The notes under the pieces were generated by a model. That model saw only the letters and a program-made list of their open reading frames with translations, was not told the origin of the DNA and searched no databases. DNA of 41,563 nt from an uncultured Bacilli bacterium (GTDB lineage Bacteria; Bacillota_I; Bacilli_A; RF39; UBA660). Positions 16,607-23,991 of this stretch are shown piece by piece. A program made the position numbers and the translations under genes. How positions within the stretch are numbered: the stretch's first letter is position 1; each line of letters begins with the position of its first letter. The DNA is taken from positions 1 to 41,563 of the forward strand of contig CALVPA010000077.1 of NCBI GenBank assembly GCA_944350395.1, read 5' to 3'.

Positions 16607-17602
16607 ATGTTAGATAAAATAAAGATGTTTTTTAAAGAAAATTGGAAATTTTTGATATTCTTAGTCATCTTTTATTTCGTGATGACTTATGAATTACCTT
16701 ATGCTATTTATACGCCTGGTGGCTCAGTCAACATGACAGAGAGAGTAAGTGGTGATAATACTTACGAAGAAGAAGGCTCGTTTAGTATGACTTACGTAAG
16801 TATGGTAAGGGGGTCTCTACCTTTTTTAGCACTATCATATATAATACCGAACTGGGATATCGTTCCAACTGAAGATATCACATATGATGGAGACGATTTA
16901 GACGAGACGATCGCTATAGATAAGGTTTATATGCAAGAAGCAATTAGCAATGCAGAGTATGTCGCATATAACAAAGCGGGTATCGATTACAGTGAATCGA
17001 ATGTCCATAACATCGTCACATTTATTTTAGAAGATGCTAAGACTAACTTAAAGAGTGGAGATGAGATACTGAAAGTGGATGGAGAAGAGTACTCATCACT
17101 AAGCGAATTCCAAGAGTATATTATGGATAAAAAAGCGGGTGATGTTATAGAAGTAGAATATTTAAGAGATGGTAAACAATATACCGACGAGATTACCTTG
17201 ATAGATGTAGACGGAACTACGAAAGCCGGAATAGGGATTGTTACTATTTCTGATTATGATACAAAATACAATATAACAGTCGAAACTAAATCTAGCGAAT
17301 CAGGACCTTCAGGAGGATTAATAACCGCCTTAGAAATATATAATCAAATAACAGAGAAAGACATAACTAAGGGTTTAAAAATAATGGGTACTGGTACGAT
17401 TAGTAAAGACGGAACTGTTGGAGAAATAGGTGGAGTAAAATATAAAATATTAGGTGCTATAAAGGAAGGAGCAGATGTCTTTATTTGTCCAGAAGAAAAC
17501 CTAGAGGAAGCATTAGAAGTCATAAACGGAAAAAATTATGACATAAAAGTGATAGGCGCTCATACATTCGAGGAAGCTTTAGAAGAACTTAGTGAATTAT
17601 AA
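16607..17602 (+). CDS. ylbL: YlbL-type membrane-anchored Lon-like (S16) protease with PDZ domain
   Basis: The 331-aa protein has one N-terminal transmembrane helix, then an extracellular part with a PDZ domain (about residues 140-200; LKSGDEILKVDGEEY) and a C-terminal S16 protease domain. The catalytic Ser lies in ESGPSGGL and the Lys in IGGVKYKI, giving the Ser-Lys dyad; GTGTISKDGTVGEIGG is the usual linker. In Bacillus YlbL takes part in a DNA-damage checkpoint recovery system. I start at ATG 16607 because GGTGA (16597-16601) is 5 nt before it; an ATG at 16595 overlaps that site. TATAAT (16583-16588) lies just upstream, giving a 5' leader of only about 12 nt. Confidence 0.93.
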   Translation: MLDKIKMFFKENWKFLIFLVIFYFVMTYELPYAIYTPGGSVNMTERVSGDNTYEEEGSFSMTYVSMVRGSLPFLALSYIIPNWDIVPTEDITYDGDDLDETIAIDKVYMQEAISNAEYVAYNKAGIDYSESNVHNIVTFILEDAKTNLKSGDEILKVDGEEYSSLSEFQEYIMDKKAGDVIEVEYLRDGKQYTDEITLIDVDGTTKAGIGIVTISDYDTKYNITVETKSSESGPSGGLITALEIYNQITEKDITKGLKIMGTGTISKDGTVGEIGGVKYKILGAIKEGADVFICPEENLEEALEVINGKNYDIKVIGAHTFEEALEELSEL

Positions 17603-17631
17603 AAATTTGGATTGATTTGCCAAATTTTTTT
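17603..17631 (+). terminator. ylbL terminator
   Basis: AAATTTGG (17603-17610) and CCAAATTT (17620-17627) form an 8-bp stem with a 9-nt loop, followed by further T residues. Confidence 0.75.
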
Positions 17632-17635
17632 ATAC

Positions 17636-17672
17636 AAAAAAAATGAAGCTGTCCCCCCTGAGAAACAGCTTC
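17636..17672 (-). terminator. Intrinsic terminator of the minus-strand small RNA
   Basis: On the minus strand GAAGCTGT (17672-17665) pairs with ACAGCTTC (17652-17645) over a 12-nt loop that ends in six G. It is followed by A and eight T (17643-17636). No gene on that strand ends here. Confidence 0.78.
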
Positions 17673-17744
17673 GTAAAAAAGAATAAAAAGGGGTTGGCTA
17701 GTGTGATACTAGCACCAATTCGCCTTCGTAAAAGTGAATTGGTA
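17637..17744 (-). ncRNA. Probable orphan small RNA, about 107 nt, three hairpins and a C-rich segment
   Basis: No convincing ORF exists between ylbL and the gene at 17903. The minus strand carries a full transcription unit: promoter 17779-17751, an RNA start near 17744, and a terminator ending at about 17637. P1 is an 8-bp stem, 17743-17736 with 17721-17714, with a 14-nt loop. P2 is a 6-bp stem, 17713-17708 with 17702-17697. Then comes an unpaired ACCCCTTTTATTC segment (CCCC at 17693-17690), and P3 is the terminator stem. The decamer TTTTACGAAG occurs twice, once in the P1 loop (17733-17724) and once entering P3 (17678-17669). CCCC could pair with the G6 in the P3 loop, or with GGGG/GGAG-type ribosome-binding sites of target mRNAs. 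I cannot assign it to a known family. Confidence 0.62.
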
Positions 17745-17750
17745 TTTCAT

Positions 17751-17779
17751 ATATTAAATGAAATGAACATTAAAGTCAA
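17751..17779 (-). promoter_or_regulatory. Promoter of the minus-strand small RNA
   Basis: On the minus strand the -35 box TTGACT (17779-17774) and -10 box TAATAT (17756-17751) are exactly 17 nt apart. No protein-coding gene lies downstream before the terminator. The rest of the gap, 17780-17902, is AT-rich and shows only a weak ACATTTT/AAAATGT inverted repeat near 17801-17824. Confidence 0.6.
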
Positions 17780-17902
17780 TACTTTTTTATAAAAATTTCG
17801 ACATTTTTTTAAGTAATAAAATGTTCTTAGAAAAGCTCTTTATTTTTAATCAAAAATATGTTATTCTTATAGTGAAATATAAGATAAAAGGGAGTAGGAT
17901 AA

Positions 17903-18142
17903 ATGGATACAGAAGTACTAACTTCTAACTTGATCGGCATAGCCATATTGCTCGTATTGTTCCTAATTGTCTATGAAAATATAAGACGCAATTGGAAAGA
18001 AAGTCATATTAAAAAAGCTGAAGAAGTTAAGAAGACAAAAAAGATTAAAAATGAATACTTAGAGGAAGGTACAATTGCAATACCTGAATCAGTAATTACA
18101 GATTATCTAAAAAAACAAAAAACTAAGCCCAAAAATAAATAA
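17903..18142 (+). CDS. Small single-pass membrane protein, unknown function
   Basis: This 79-aa protein has one N-terminal transmembrane helix (about residues 8-26) followed by a highly basic cytosolic region of some 50 residues, rich in Lys with few hydrophobics, and ending KKQKTKPKNK. The middle part, GTIAIPESVITDYLK, could fold as a short helix. A GGGAG site lies upstream. It sits between the small RNA gene and recG and probably forms a separate unit. I do not recognise the family. The build, a membrane anchor plus a basic tail, would suit binding to nucleic acid or to anionic lipid, but that is only inference. Confidence 0.72.
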   Translation: MDTEVLTSNLIGIAILLVLFLIVYENIRRNWKESHIKKAEEVKKTKKIKNEYLEEGTIAIPESVITDYLKKQKTKPKNK

Positions 18143-18194
18143 ATTGGTTTAGTTTTTTTTCTTTCTTTGTTATAATTTTTGTTAGGTGGTATAT

Positions 18195-20174
18195 ATGCTA
18201 GAGAGCATTAAAGGCATAGGACCTAAAAATTTAGAATTACTTCATAAACTCGGTATTGAAGATATAAACGATTTAATCGATTATTATCCATTCAGATATA
18301 ATACAGTTGTACCTACAAAACTTGCTGAAGGCTCAGTCGTCGTAAGCGGAATAGTCGAATCGATGCCAATTGCAACATATATAAAAAAAAGTCTAAATAA
18401 GTTATCTTTTAGAGTACAAATAGAAAATTATTTAGTAAATGTGACGATATTTAATCGTGCCTTTTTAAAGTCGAATCTGAAAAGGGGAACTTCTATAACC
18501 GTGATAGGTGAGTACGATGAAAAGCACAATACTATTACGGCGAGTGACATAAAATTTAAAGAAATAACTTCTTCATACATAGAACCCGTATATCATTTGA
18601 CGAATGGCATGAGTTCAAAAGTATTACACAATCTTATAGAAAATGCACTCGATACTCATCCGGTCCTAATAGATTACATACCGGAATATCTAGTAGAGGA
18701 ATATTCTTTTTTAGATAAAGATACATCGGTAAGAAAAGTACATAACCCAGACAGTTTAAACGATATTAAAAAAGCTATTTTGAGATTAAAATATGAGGAA
18801 TTATTTAAGTTTATGTTTAAAATAAACTACTTAAAGAGTACGAGAACTAGTGAAGGCGGATTAAAAAGGGATGTAGATATAGAAGAAGCTGGTGCATTTA
18901 TAAAGTCTCTTCCATATGAACTTACCATAGATCAGCGAACATCTGCTAAAGAAATACTCGAAGATTTAAGAAGTGAAAAGAGGATGAATAGGTTACTCTT
19001 AGGTGATGTGGGAAGTGGTAAGACTATTGTTAGCGAAATTGCTATTTATTACAATTACCTCTCTGGTTATCAAAGTGCTCTTTTGGCTCCTACAGAAATA
19101 CTAGCGACACAGCACTTCTTCAATATATCTAAAATGCTTGCACCCTTTAATATGAGAGTAGAATTATTGAAGGGTGGTATGTCTAAGAAGGAAAGAAACA
19201 AAATAATAACAGATCTATCTAATGGTGAGATAGACTTACTAATAGGAACGCATGCTGTTTTAGAAGAGGACGTAAAGTTTTTAAATTTAGGACTCGTCAT
19301 AACAGACGAACAACACAGATTCGGAGTTAATCAGAGGAGTACTTTTCAAAACAAAGGAAAAATGTGCGATGTTCTATACATGAGTGCCACTCCTATACCT
19401 AGAACGTACGCACTTACTATTTATGGAGATATGGATATATCGCTTATAAAGACTAAACCTGAGGGTAGAAAAGAAATAAAGACAACTCTAGTAAAATTTA
19501 AAGATATTAAATCCGTACTTTCTAGCATGCTCGAAGAACTCAAAGAAAACCATCAAATTTATATAGTCTGTCCTCTTATCGAATCGGATGGGGAAACAAA
19601 TCTCGAAGACGTTACTAAACTTAAAGATAAAATAGATATAGCATTCAATAAAAGAGTACCTATTGCAGTACTACATGGCAAATTAAAAAATTCTGTAAAA
19701 GAAGATATAATGGCAGATTTTAAGAGTGGAAAAGTAAAAATATTGATTTCGACTACGGTAATAGAAGTCGGAGTCGATGTTCCAAATGCTACAATGATGG
19801 TAATATTCAATGCTGAGAGATTCGGTTTAGCAACGATACACCAATTAAGAGGAAGGATAGGAAGAAACAGCTTGGAGAGCAAATGCATACTGATAAGTGA
19901 TAAAAATTCCGAAAGATTAAAAGTTTTAGTAGAATCTAACGATGGTTTTTATATAAGTGAACAAGATTTTAAACTTAGGGGTGAAGGAGACTTATTTGGA
20001 GTTAGGCAGAGTGGGGATATGGTGTTTAAACTCGCCAATATAGTGCAAGATGCAAAAATTTTATCGCAAGCTAATATCGACTCTACAAAGTTTATAAATG
20101 AAAATAAATCTAATAATTTTAGAGATTATCCACAATACCAAAGCATAATGGAGAGTTTAAAACACATCGATTAA
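18195..20174 (+). CDS. recG: ATP-dependent DNA helicase RecG
   Basis: This 659-aa helicase reverses stalled forks and remodels branched DNA. The N-terminal wedge domain begins with a helix-hairpin-helix-like IKGIGPKNLELLHKLGI. The helicase motifs are LLGDVGSGKT (I), TDEQHRFG (II, DEQH form), MSATPIPRT (III), then STTVIEVGVDVPNA (V) and HQLRGRIGRN (VI). The length is slightly below the usual 680. The start is ATG 18195 with AGGTGG 5 nt before; a GTG at 18186 would lie in the ribosome-binding site. TATAAT is found 8-9 nt before the AGGTGG. A weak hairpin (20160-20167 with 20176-20183) overlaps the stop. Confidence 0.97.
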   Translation: MLESIKGIGPKNLELLHKLGIEDINDLIDYYPFRYNTVVPTKLAEGSVVVSGIVESMPIATYIKKSLNKLSFRVQIENYLVNVTIFNRAFLKSNLKRGTSITVIGEYDEKHNTITASDIKFKEITSSYIEPVYHLTNGMSSKVLHNLIENALDTHPVLIDYIPEYLVEEYSFLDKDTSVRKVHNPDSLNDIKKAILRLKYEELFKFMFKINYLKSTRTSEGGLKRDVDIEEAGAFIKSLPYELTIDQRTSAKEILEDLRSEKRMNRLLLGDVGSGKTIVSEIAIYYNYLSGYQSALLAPTEILATQHFFNISKMLAPFNMRVELLKGGMSKKERNKIITDLSNGEIDLLIGTHAVLEEDVKFLNLGLVITDEQHRFGVNQRSTFQNKGKMCDVLYMSATPIPRTYALTIYGDMDISLIKTKPEGRKEIKTTLVKFKDIKSVLSSMLEELKENHQIYIVCPLIESDGETNLEDVTKLKDKIDIAFNKRVPIAVLHGKLKNSVKEDIMADFKSGKVKILISTTVIEVGVDVPNATMMVIFNAERFGLATIHQLRGRIGRNSLESKCILISDKNSERLKVLVESNDGFYISEQDFKLRGEGDLFGVRQSGDMVFKLANIVQDAKILSQANIDSTKFINENKSNNFRDYPQYQSIMESLKHID

Positions 20175-20206
20175 CATGTGTTTACACTGTAAAGTAAATA
20201 AAAAAA

Positions 20207-20235
20207 TTGTTTTTTCAAAAATTATGTTTTATACT
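20207..20235 (+). promoter_or_regulatory. Promoter of the surface protein gene at 20254
   Basis: The -35 box TTGTTT (20207-20212) and -10 box TATACT (20230-20235) are 17 nt apart. The Shine-Dalgarno GGTGA begins 6 nt after the -10. Confidence 0.65.
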
Positions 20236-20253
20236 GGGGATGGTGAAAATTGT

Positions 20254-21693
20254 ATGAAGGAAAACGACACAAAAGATAATGTAATTGCTACAGATAAAAA
20301 GACAGTTACTAATAAGAACGTTTTAGTTGCCAAAATTTTGATAGTAATAATTTTATTAGCAACTGGTGTGGTAGGAGCATTTGCATTAATCGATTATTTG
20401 AATAAACCGAAGACTCTTTTTTATTCGGCTTTAAACGATACTTATAACGATTTTAGCACTATAATGGATGCAGTAAGTAGTGATAAACTTTACTCTTTAT
20501 TGAACAAAAAAGCAGTAGAAATAGATGCCGATACTAAACTAAATATTTCAAACATGAAGGCAGAAGATGCAAACTATCAAAATTTTTTGAATTCTCTTTC
20601 ATACATATCGACTACTAAATTCGATAAAACTAATAAATACTTAAGTAATGAGATAAAAATTAAGAATGATGTGAACGATATATATAATATTACATACGTC
20701 GATGAAAATTTTACTAACTATATTAAAATAACTAACTTATACGATAGATTCGTTCTCTTACCAACTGATGAGATTAATCTAGAACAATTAGATCCTACTA
20801 AAAATATATATTTAGGAGATACTTTAAAGAGTGAATTTCTTAAAGTATTAAGCGATGAAAATTTTGAAAGTACTACCAAGACAATTGCTGTAAATAGTAA
20901 AACTATCGATTGTAAAGTAAGCACTTATACGTTAAATGGATTAGAGATGAGCACTCTTTTAGATAACATCATAAATTCTATAGTGAATAATAGCAATAAT
21001 CTATACTATCTTGCAGACTTATATGGAATAAGTGCTTCTTCTCTAAAAAATAAACTGACTGAATTAAAAGATACACTACTTTTAGATGAAGATACAAGCT
21101 ATACATTTTCTGCATATACTAAGATGGATACCGATGAAACAGTACAATTTTCTCTATCTTTTAAAACTCTATTGGATGGCGAAAAAGTAGATAAAACTAT
21201 ATCTTATAGTAGAGGATTAGATTATAAATTATTAGAGATTACTGAAAACGGACAAAGTGAATATATAAAGATAACGGGAAATCTCAGCAATAAGGCTGAA
21301 ATAGTAATGCATAGTAGTAATGCAGAGTTAGATTTTACGACGAACTTAAAGGATAACTCTAACGAGGGAAATATCACTTTGACTTTAAGCGATTCAGATA
21401 TATTGAGCATAAGTGGAACATATTCTTATATTATTACAGATTCATCGAGTAGCGCTGCTTCCATGTCACTTACTATGGATTTAAATATAATGACAAGCGA
21501 AAGTTCGTTCGATACCGAAATAAACTCTTCTATACTTATAAATAGTGGAATCAAAGTAGATAAAGAAGAAATAACAGATTATGTAAATTTGGATGAAATA
21601 GGAGAGCAAGATTTAAGTTCTATATTAAAAAATTTCGAATCACATTTAAATGAATTATCAAAAGAAAATATAGATCAAAGTGCGAACCAGTGA
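20254..21693 (+). CDS. Membrane-anchored extracellular protein, unknown function
   Basis: This 479-aa protein starts at ATG 20254, where GGTGA precedes it; 26 upstream codons lie in the promoter. A basic cytosolic tail of about 25 residues is followed by one transmembrane helix (about residues 26-48). Some 430 extracellular residues, rich in Asn, Ser, Thr, Asp and Leu, show alternating beta-strand patterns (SYTFSAYTKM, GNITLTLSDSD, ISGTYSYII). Only one Cys lies outside the anchor (TIDCKVS). I do not recognise the family; it may be an anchored adhesin-like or lipoprotein-localisation-like beta protein. It probably shares a transcript with the short ORF that overlaps its end. Confidence 0.8.
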   Translation: MKENDTKDNVIATDKKTVTNKNVLVAKILIVIILLATGVVGAFALIDYLNKPKTLFYSALNDTYNDFSTIMDAVSSDKLYSLLNKKAVEIDADTKLNISNMKAEDANYQNFLNSLSYISTTKFDKTNKYLSNEIKIKNDVNDIYNITYVDENFTNYIKITNLYDRFVLLPTDEINLEQLDPTKNIYLGDTLKSEFLKVLSDENFESTTKTIAVNSKTIDCKVSTYTLNGLEMSTLLDNIINSIVNNSNNLYYLADLYGISASSLKNKLTELKDTLLLDEDTSYTFSAYTKMDTDETVQFSLSFKTLLDGEKVDKTISYSRGLDYKLLEITENGQSEYIKITGNLSNKAEIVMHSSNAELDFTTNLKDNSNEGNITLTLSDSDILSISGTYSYIITDSSSSAASMSLTMDLNIMTSESSFDTEINSSILINSGIKVDKEEITDYVNLDEIGEQDLSSILKNFESHLNELSKENIDQSANQ

Positions 21694-21838
21694 AATAAAG
21701 ATAAAAATTAAAAATATAGAACATAATATAAAATATTATGAGAGAGTATATCCGAATAGTAATAAAATTCGAGATTTAAAAAAGAAATTAAAATATTATG
21801 AAAGTCTTTTAAAAAGATGTGAAAAACCTAATAAATAG
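21680..21838 (+). CDS. Short basic coiled-coil-like ORF overlapping the preceding gene
   Basis: A 52-codon ORF opens with GTG 21680, overlaps the preceding gene by 14 nt in another frame, and ends TAG just inside a terminator. The peptide is very basic with heptad-like Ile/Leu/Tyr spacing and two similar halves (IKNIEHNIKYYERV and LKKKLKYYESLLKR). The Shine-Dalgarno is poor, so translation would depend on coupling to the upstream stop. It fills the gap before the terminator exactly, which argues for a real gene, but it could be chance in AT-rich DNA. Confidence 0.45.
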   Translation: MRTSEIKIKIKNIEHNIKYYERVYPNSNKIRDLKKKLKYYESLLKRCEKPNK

Positions 21839-21846
21839 GTTTTTTT
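21823..21846 (+). terminator. Intrinsic terminator after the short ORF
   Basis: AAAACCTA (21823-21830) and TAGGTTTT (21836-21843) form an 8-bp stem with a 5-nt loop, followed by more T. Confidence 0.82.
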
Positions 21847-21890
21847 AATTTTTCATAATGTGATATAATGGACAAAAGAAGGTGCATGTC

Positions 21891-22463
21891 ATGGGGCTAT
21901 TAAACGATATATTTCATTTATATTCGTACGATAAATTGAAGGATAAATACGGTTACGGTGTCGCTCAGAGTTACATAGATTTAATAAGCGAAAGAGATTT
22001 TAAAAAACAGATAAGCCAAATTATTTTTAATATGAATGATTATTTGAGAAAAAATTCTGATAAATATTCTTCACAAGATGTAAAATATCTAAAAGGAATA
22101 ATCGAGCAGATGTCATATGCATACGACACTAACTCTGCTAATTCTCTAATAACGGAATGGAAACAGTTTTGTAGTAGTGTCGAATTTAAGGATAACATAG
22201 AATATATATTCAAACAGGTAGAAGAATTAGTGTTTTCAGAACTCAGCAAAGATACTGAAATAAAATATACTAAAGAAAATGAAACAAAACTTCATGAAAT
22301 ATTTATTAATATTTACAGTGCTGAAAACGCAAAAGAAGTTAAAAAGTATTATAAAGAGCTAAAATCATATCTTTGGGATAACTTTGAATACGTCCTAGGC
22401 AAAAAGATGGATAAAAGTATAAGCGATGAAGTAACAAGATTAGGTAAAGCATGGGATAAATGA
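21891..22463 (+). CDS. Cytosolic helical protein, unknown function
   Basis: This 190-aa protein starts at ATG 21891 behind AGAAGGTG; TATAAT is at 21864-21869. The composition is charged, helical and without signal or membrane segments. Trp and aromatic residues cluster near the end (YLWDNFEYVLGKKMDKS). I see no catalytic motif and recognise no family. It sits directly before the infC leader and has its own short leader and promoter, so it is probably monocistronic. No clear terminator separates it from the infC promoter, which starts 9 nt after its stop. Confidence 0.72.
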   Translation: MGLLNDIFHLYSYDKLKDKYGYGVAQSYIDLISERDFKKQISQIIFNMNDYLRKNSDKYSSQDVKYLKGIIEQMSYAYDTNSANSLITEWKQFCSSVEFKDNIEYIFKQVEELVFSELSKDTEIKYTKENETKLHEIFINIYSAENAKEVKKYYKELKSYLWDNFEYVLGKKMDKSISDEVTRLGKAWDK

Positions 22464-22472
22464 TAAAAATGC

Positions 22473-22500
22473 TTGACAATTCATATAAGTTTAGTATAAT
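22473..22500 (+). promoter_or_regulatory. infC operon promoter within an inverted repeat
   Basis: Consensus -35 TTGACA (22473-22478) and consensus -10 TATAAT (22495-22500) are 16 nt apart. A perfect 10-bp inverted repeat CTTGACAATT (22472-22481) / AATTGTCAAG (22504-22513) brackets the promoter. Confidence 0.9.
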
Positions 22501-22505
22501 ACTAA

Positions 22506-22660
22506 TTGTCAAGAAAAGGAAAGCGATGTATCCACATCCACCTGATCGCACTAGTTAGCGATAGGTAAAAAGCCGAAGCATGAGTAAATAAAACTTATCG
22601 AGCTTTTAAGTGGATACATGGGTATTCACTTTTTTATATGATAAATGGAGGTGTGTGTTT
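22506..22660 (+). ncRNA. L20-type leader with attenuator for infC-rpmI-rplT
   Basis: This roughly 155-nt leader precedes the initiation factor/L35/L20 operon, the position of the Firmicutes L20 leader that is bound by r-protein L20. Two pairings exclude each other. ATGTATCCAC (22526-22535) with GTGGATACAT (22610-22619) gives a 10-bp long-range stem. AAGTGGATAC (22608-22617) with GTATTCACTT (22622-22631) gives a terminator stem followed by a T-tract (to 22635). Enclosed are ATCGC/GCGAT (near 22545-22562) and an AAAAGC...GCTTTT arm with ATGAGT/ACTTAT inside (about 22568-22607). The first pairing should act as antiterminator. Confidence 0.85.
22608..22635 (+). terminator. Attenuator terminator of the infC leader
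   Basis: A 10-bp stem with one G-U pair (22608-22617 with 22622-22631), a 4-nt loop and a T-tract. It competes with the upstream segment 22526-22535. Confidence 0.8.
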
Positions 22661-23191
22661 ATAGCACAGTTGAGAAAAGAAGAGCAACCTATAAATGATA
22701 ACATTAAGGTTAGCGAATTAATGGTTATTGGCCCAAATGGTGAACAGATGGGTGTCAAAAAGTTGAGCGATGCACTTACTTTGGCAAATTATGCAGGTTT
22801 AGATTTAGTTTTGATGAATGGAAATTCTACTCCCGCAGTAGGAAAAATAATGGACTACAACAAGTACCGTTATGAAAAGCAGAAGAAAGTAAAAGAACAG
22901 CAAAAACGTCAAAGAGAGAACACAAAAGAATTAAAAGAATTTCGCTTGACTGTTAAAATCGACGTTGGAGACTTCGAAACGCGCAAAAAAAATGCTCGCG
23001 ATTACTTAGTTAAAGGTCATAAAGTTAAGGGTTCGATAAGATTCAAAGGTAGAGAGATGGCACATACTGAACTCGGAGCAGAAGTACTCAAAAAATTTGC
23101 CGATGCATTAAGCGATGTCGCTGATATCGAACAAAAACCAGTTCTTGAAGGTCGCAACATGTCTATAATACTTGCACCAAAAAAACAATAA
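22661..23191 (+). CDS. infC: Translation initiation factor IF-3, probable AUA start
   Basis: This 176-aa IF-3 has its N-domain (INDNIKVSELMVIGPNGEQMG, IMDYNKYRYEKQKK) and C-domain (LKEFRLTVKIDVGDF, VKGSIRFKGREMAHTE, LEGRNMSIILAPKK). It prevents premature subunit joining and rejects non-standard start codons. GGAGG (22647-22651) is followed 9 nt later by ATA 22661. The in-frame GTG at 22655 is only 3 nt from GGAGG, and no ATG fits. Known infC genes use AUU and similar rare starts so that IF-3 represses its own translation, so ATA is the best choice. It is first in the infC-rpmI-rplT operon. Confidence 0.95.
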   Translation: MAQLRKEEQPINDNIKVSELMVIGPNGEQMGVKKLSDALTLANYAGLDLVLMNGNSTPAVGKIMDYNKYRYEKQKKVKEQQKRQRENTKELKEFRLTVKIDVGDFETRKKNARDYLVKGHKVKGSIRFKGREMAHTELGAEVLKKFADALSDVADIEQKPVLEGRNMSIILAPKKQ

Positions 23192-23213
23192 AAAGGTATT
23201 AGGAGGAATTATT

Positions 23214-23402
23214 ATGCCAAAACAAAAGACACATAAAGCTACAAAAAAAGTTTTAAACGTTAGAAATAGTGGTAGCATAACTTACAAAAAATCAAATGGA
23301 AACCATAAGACTGCTAAAGATAGCAGTAAACAAGTTCGTCAAAGAAGAAATGCAGGAACAGTTAGCAAAGGAGATATGGCTAGATTAAAGTCAGTCATCT
23401 AA
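23214..23402 (+). CDS. rpmI: 50S ribosomal protein L35
   Basis: This 62-aa very basic protein is a component of the large ribosomal subunit. MPKQKTHKATKK at the start and the C-terminal VSKGDMARLKSVI match L35, which usually has 64-66 residues. TAGGAGG lies 6 nt before ATG 23214; an earlier in-frame ATG at 23172 overlaps infC and has no ribosome-binding site. It lies between infC and rplT in the standard order and should respond to the L20 leader. Confidence 0.95.
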   Translation: MPKQKTHKATKKVLNVRNSGSITYKKSNGNHKTAKDSSKQVRQRRNAGTVSKGDMARLKSVI

Positions 23403-23416
23403 GAGGAGGTTAAAAA

Positions 23417-23932
23417 ATGACAAGAGTTAAAGGTGGATCTGTTGCAAAGAACAGAAGAAGAAAAGTATTAAAGGCTGCTAAAGGTTATTTTGGTAGTAAG
23501 CATAGATTATTTAAAACAGCACAAGAACAAACATTCCATAGCGGTGAATACGCATATAGAGATCGCAAACAGAATAAACGTAACTTCCGTAAATTATGGA
23601 TAACTCGTATAAATGCTGGTTGTCGTGATAATGGAATAAGTTATTCTAAATTTATAGATGGACTAAATAAAGCTGGTATCGAAATCAATAGAAAGATGCT
23701 TAGCGAAATTGCTATTAGCGATCCTAAGACTTTCACTGAATTAGTAAATACTGCTACTTCAGCACTTAACGGAAAGAAAGTAACAGCTAAAGAAGAAGTA
23801 GTTACTGACAATGCTGAAAAAGTAGATCTATCTAAGAAGACAGTAGCTGAGTTAAGAGAAATGGCTAAGAAAGCTGATATAGCTGGATTCAGCACTATGA
23901 AAAAAGACGAACTAATAAACGCTTTAAAGTAA
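23417..23932 (+). CDS. rplT: 50S ribosomal protein L20 with a Rho_N/SAP-like C-terminal extension
   Basis: Residues 1-118 are a normal L20 ([48 protein letters not shown]). L20 binds 23S rRNA early in assembly and its own mRNA leader. Normal L20 ends near residue 118, but this protein has 171 residues. After a short linker ([16 protein letters not shown]), the last 34 residues ([18 protein letters not shown] followed by [15 protein letters not shown]) match the helix-extended loop-helix pattern of Rho N-terminal/SAP-like domains, which often bind nucleic acid. Codon use does not change at the junction. GAGGAGG lies before the ATG. Confidence 0.95.
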   Translation: MTRVKGGSVAKNRRRKVLKAAKGYFGSKHRLFKTAQEQTFHSGEYAYRDRKQNKRNFRKLWITRINAGCRDNGISYSKFIDGLNKAGIEINRKMLSEIAISDPKTFTELVNTATSALNGKKVTAKEEVVTDNAEKVDLSKKTVAELREMAKKADIAGFSTMKKDELINALK

Positions 23933-23946
23933 TGTGTATATAAATA

Positions 23947-23976
23947 AAAATGCGAATTATTATCGCATTTTTATTT
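23947..23976 (+). terminator. rplT terminator
   Basis: AAAATGCGA (23947-23955) and TCGCATTTT (23963-23971) form a 9-bp stem with a 7-nt loop, then T-rich sequence. Confidence 0.85.
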
Positions 23977-23991
23977 TGAATAGAAAATATC

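Noticed and set aside
17645..17744. SRP RNA, 6S RNA or tmRNA
   Set aside because: No conserved SRP helix 8 tetraloop region, no 6S central bubble layout and no tRNA-like ends; it is too short for 6S or tmRNA.
17645..17760. Riboswitch on the plus strand for the gene at 17903
   Set aside because: The hairpin GAAGCTGT/ACAGCTTC has its T-tract on the minus strand, a good promoter faces left, and 160 nt of plain AT-rich DNA separate the structure from ATG 17903.
22610..22660. Start of IF-3 at GTG 22610
   Set aside because: It lies in the attenuator terminator stem, and the extra residues have no IF-3 similarity.
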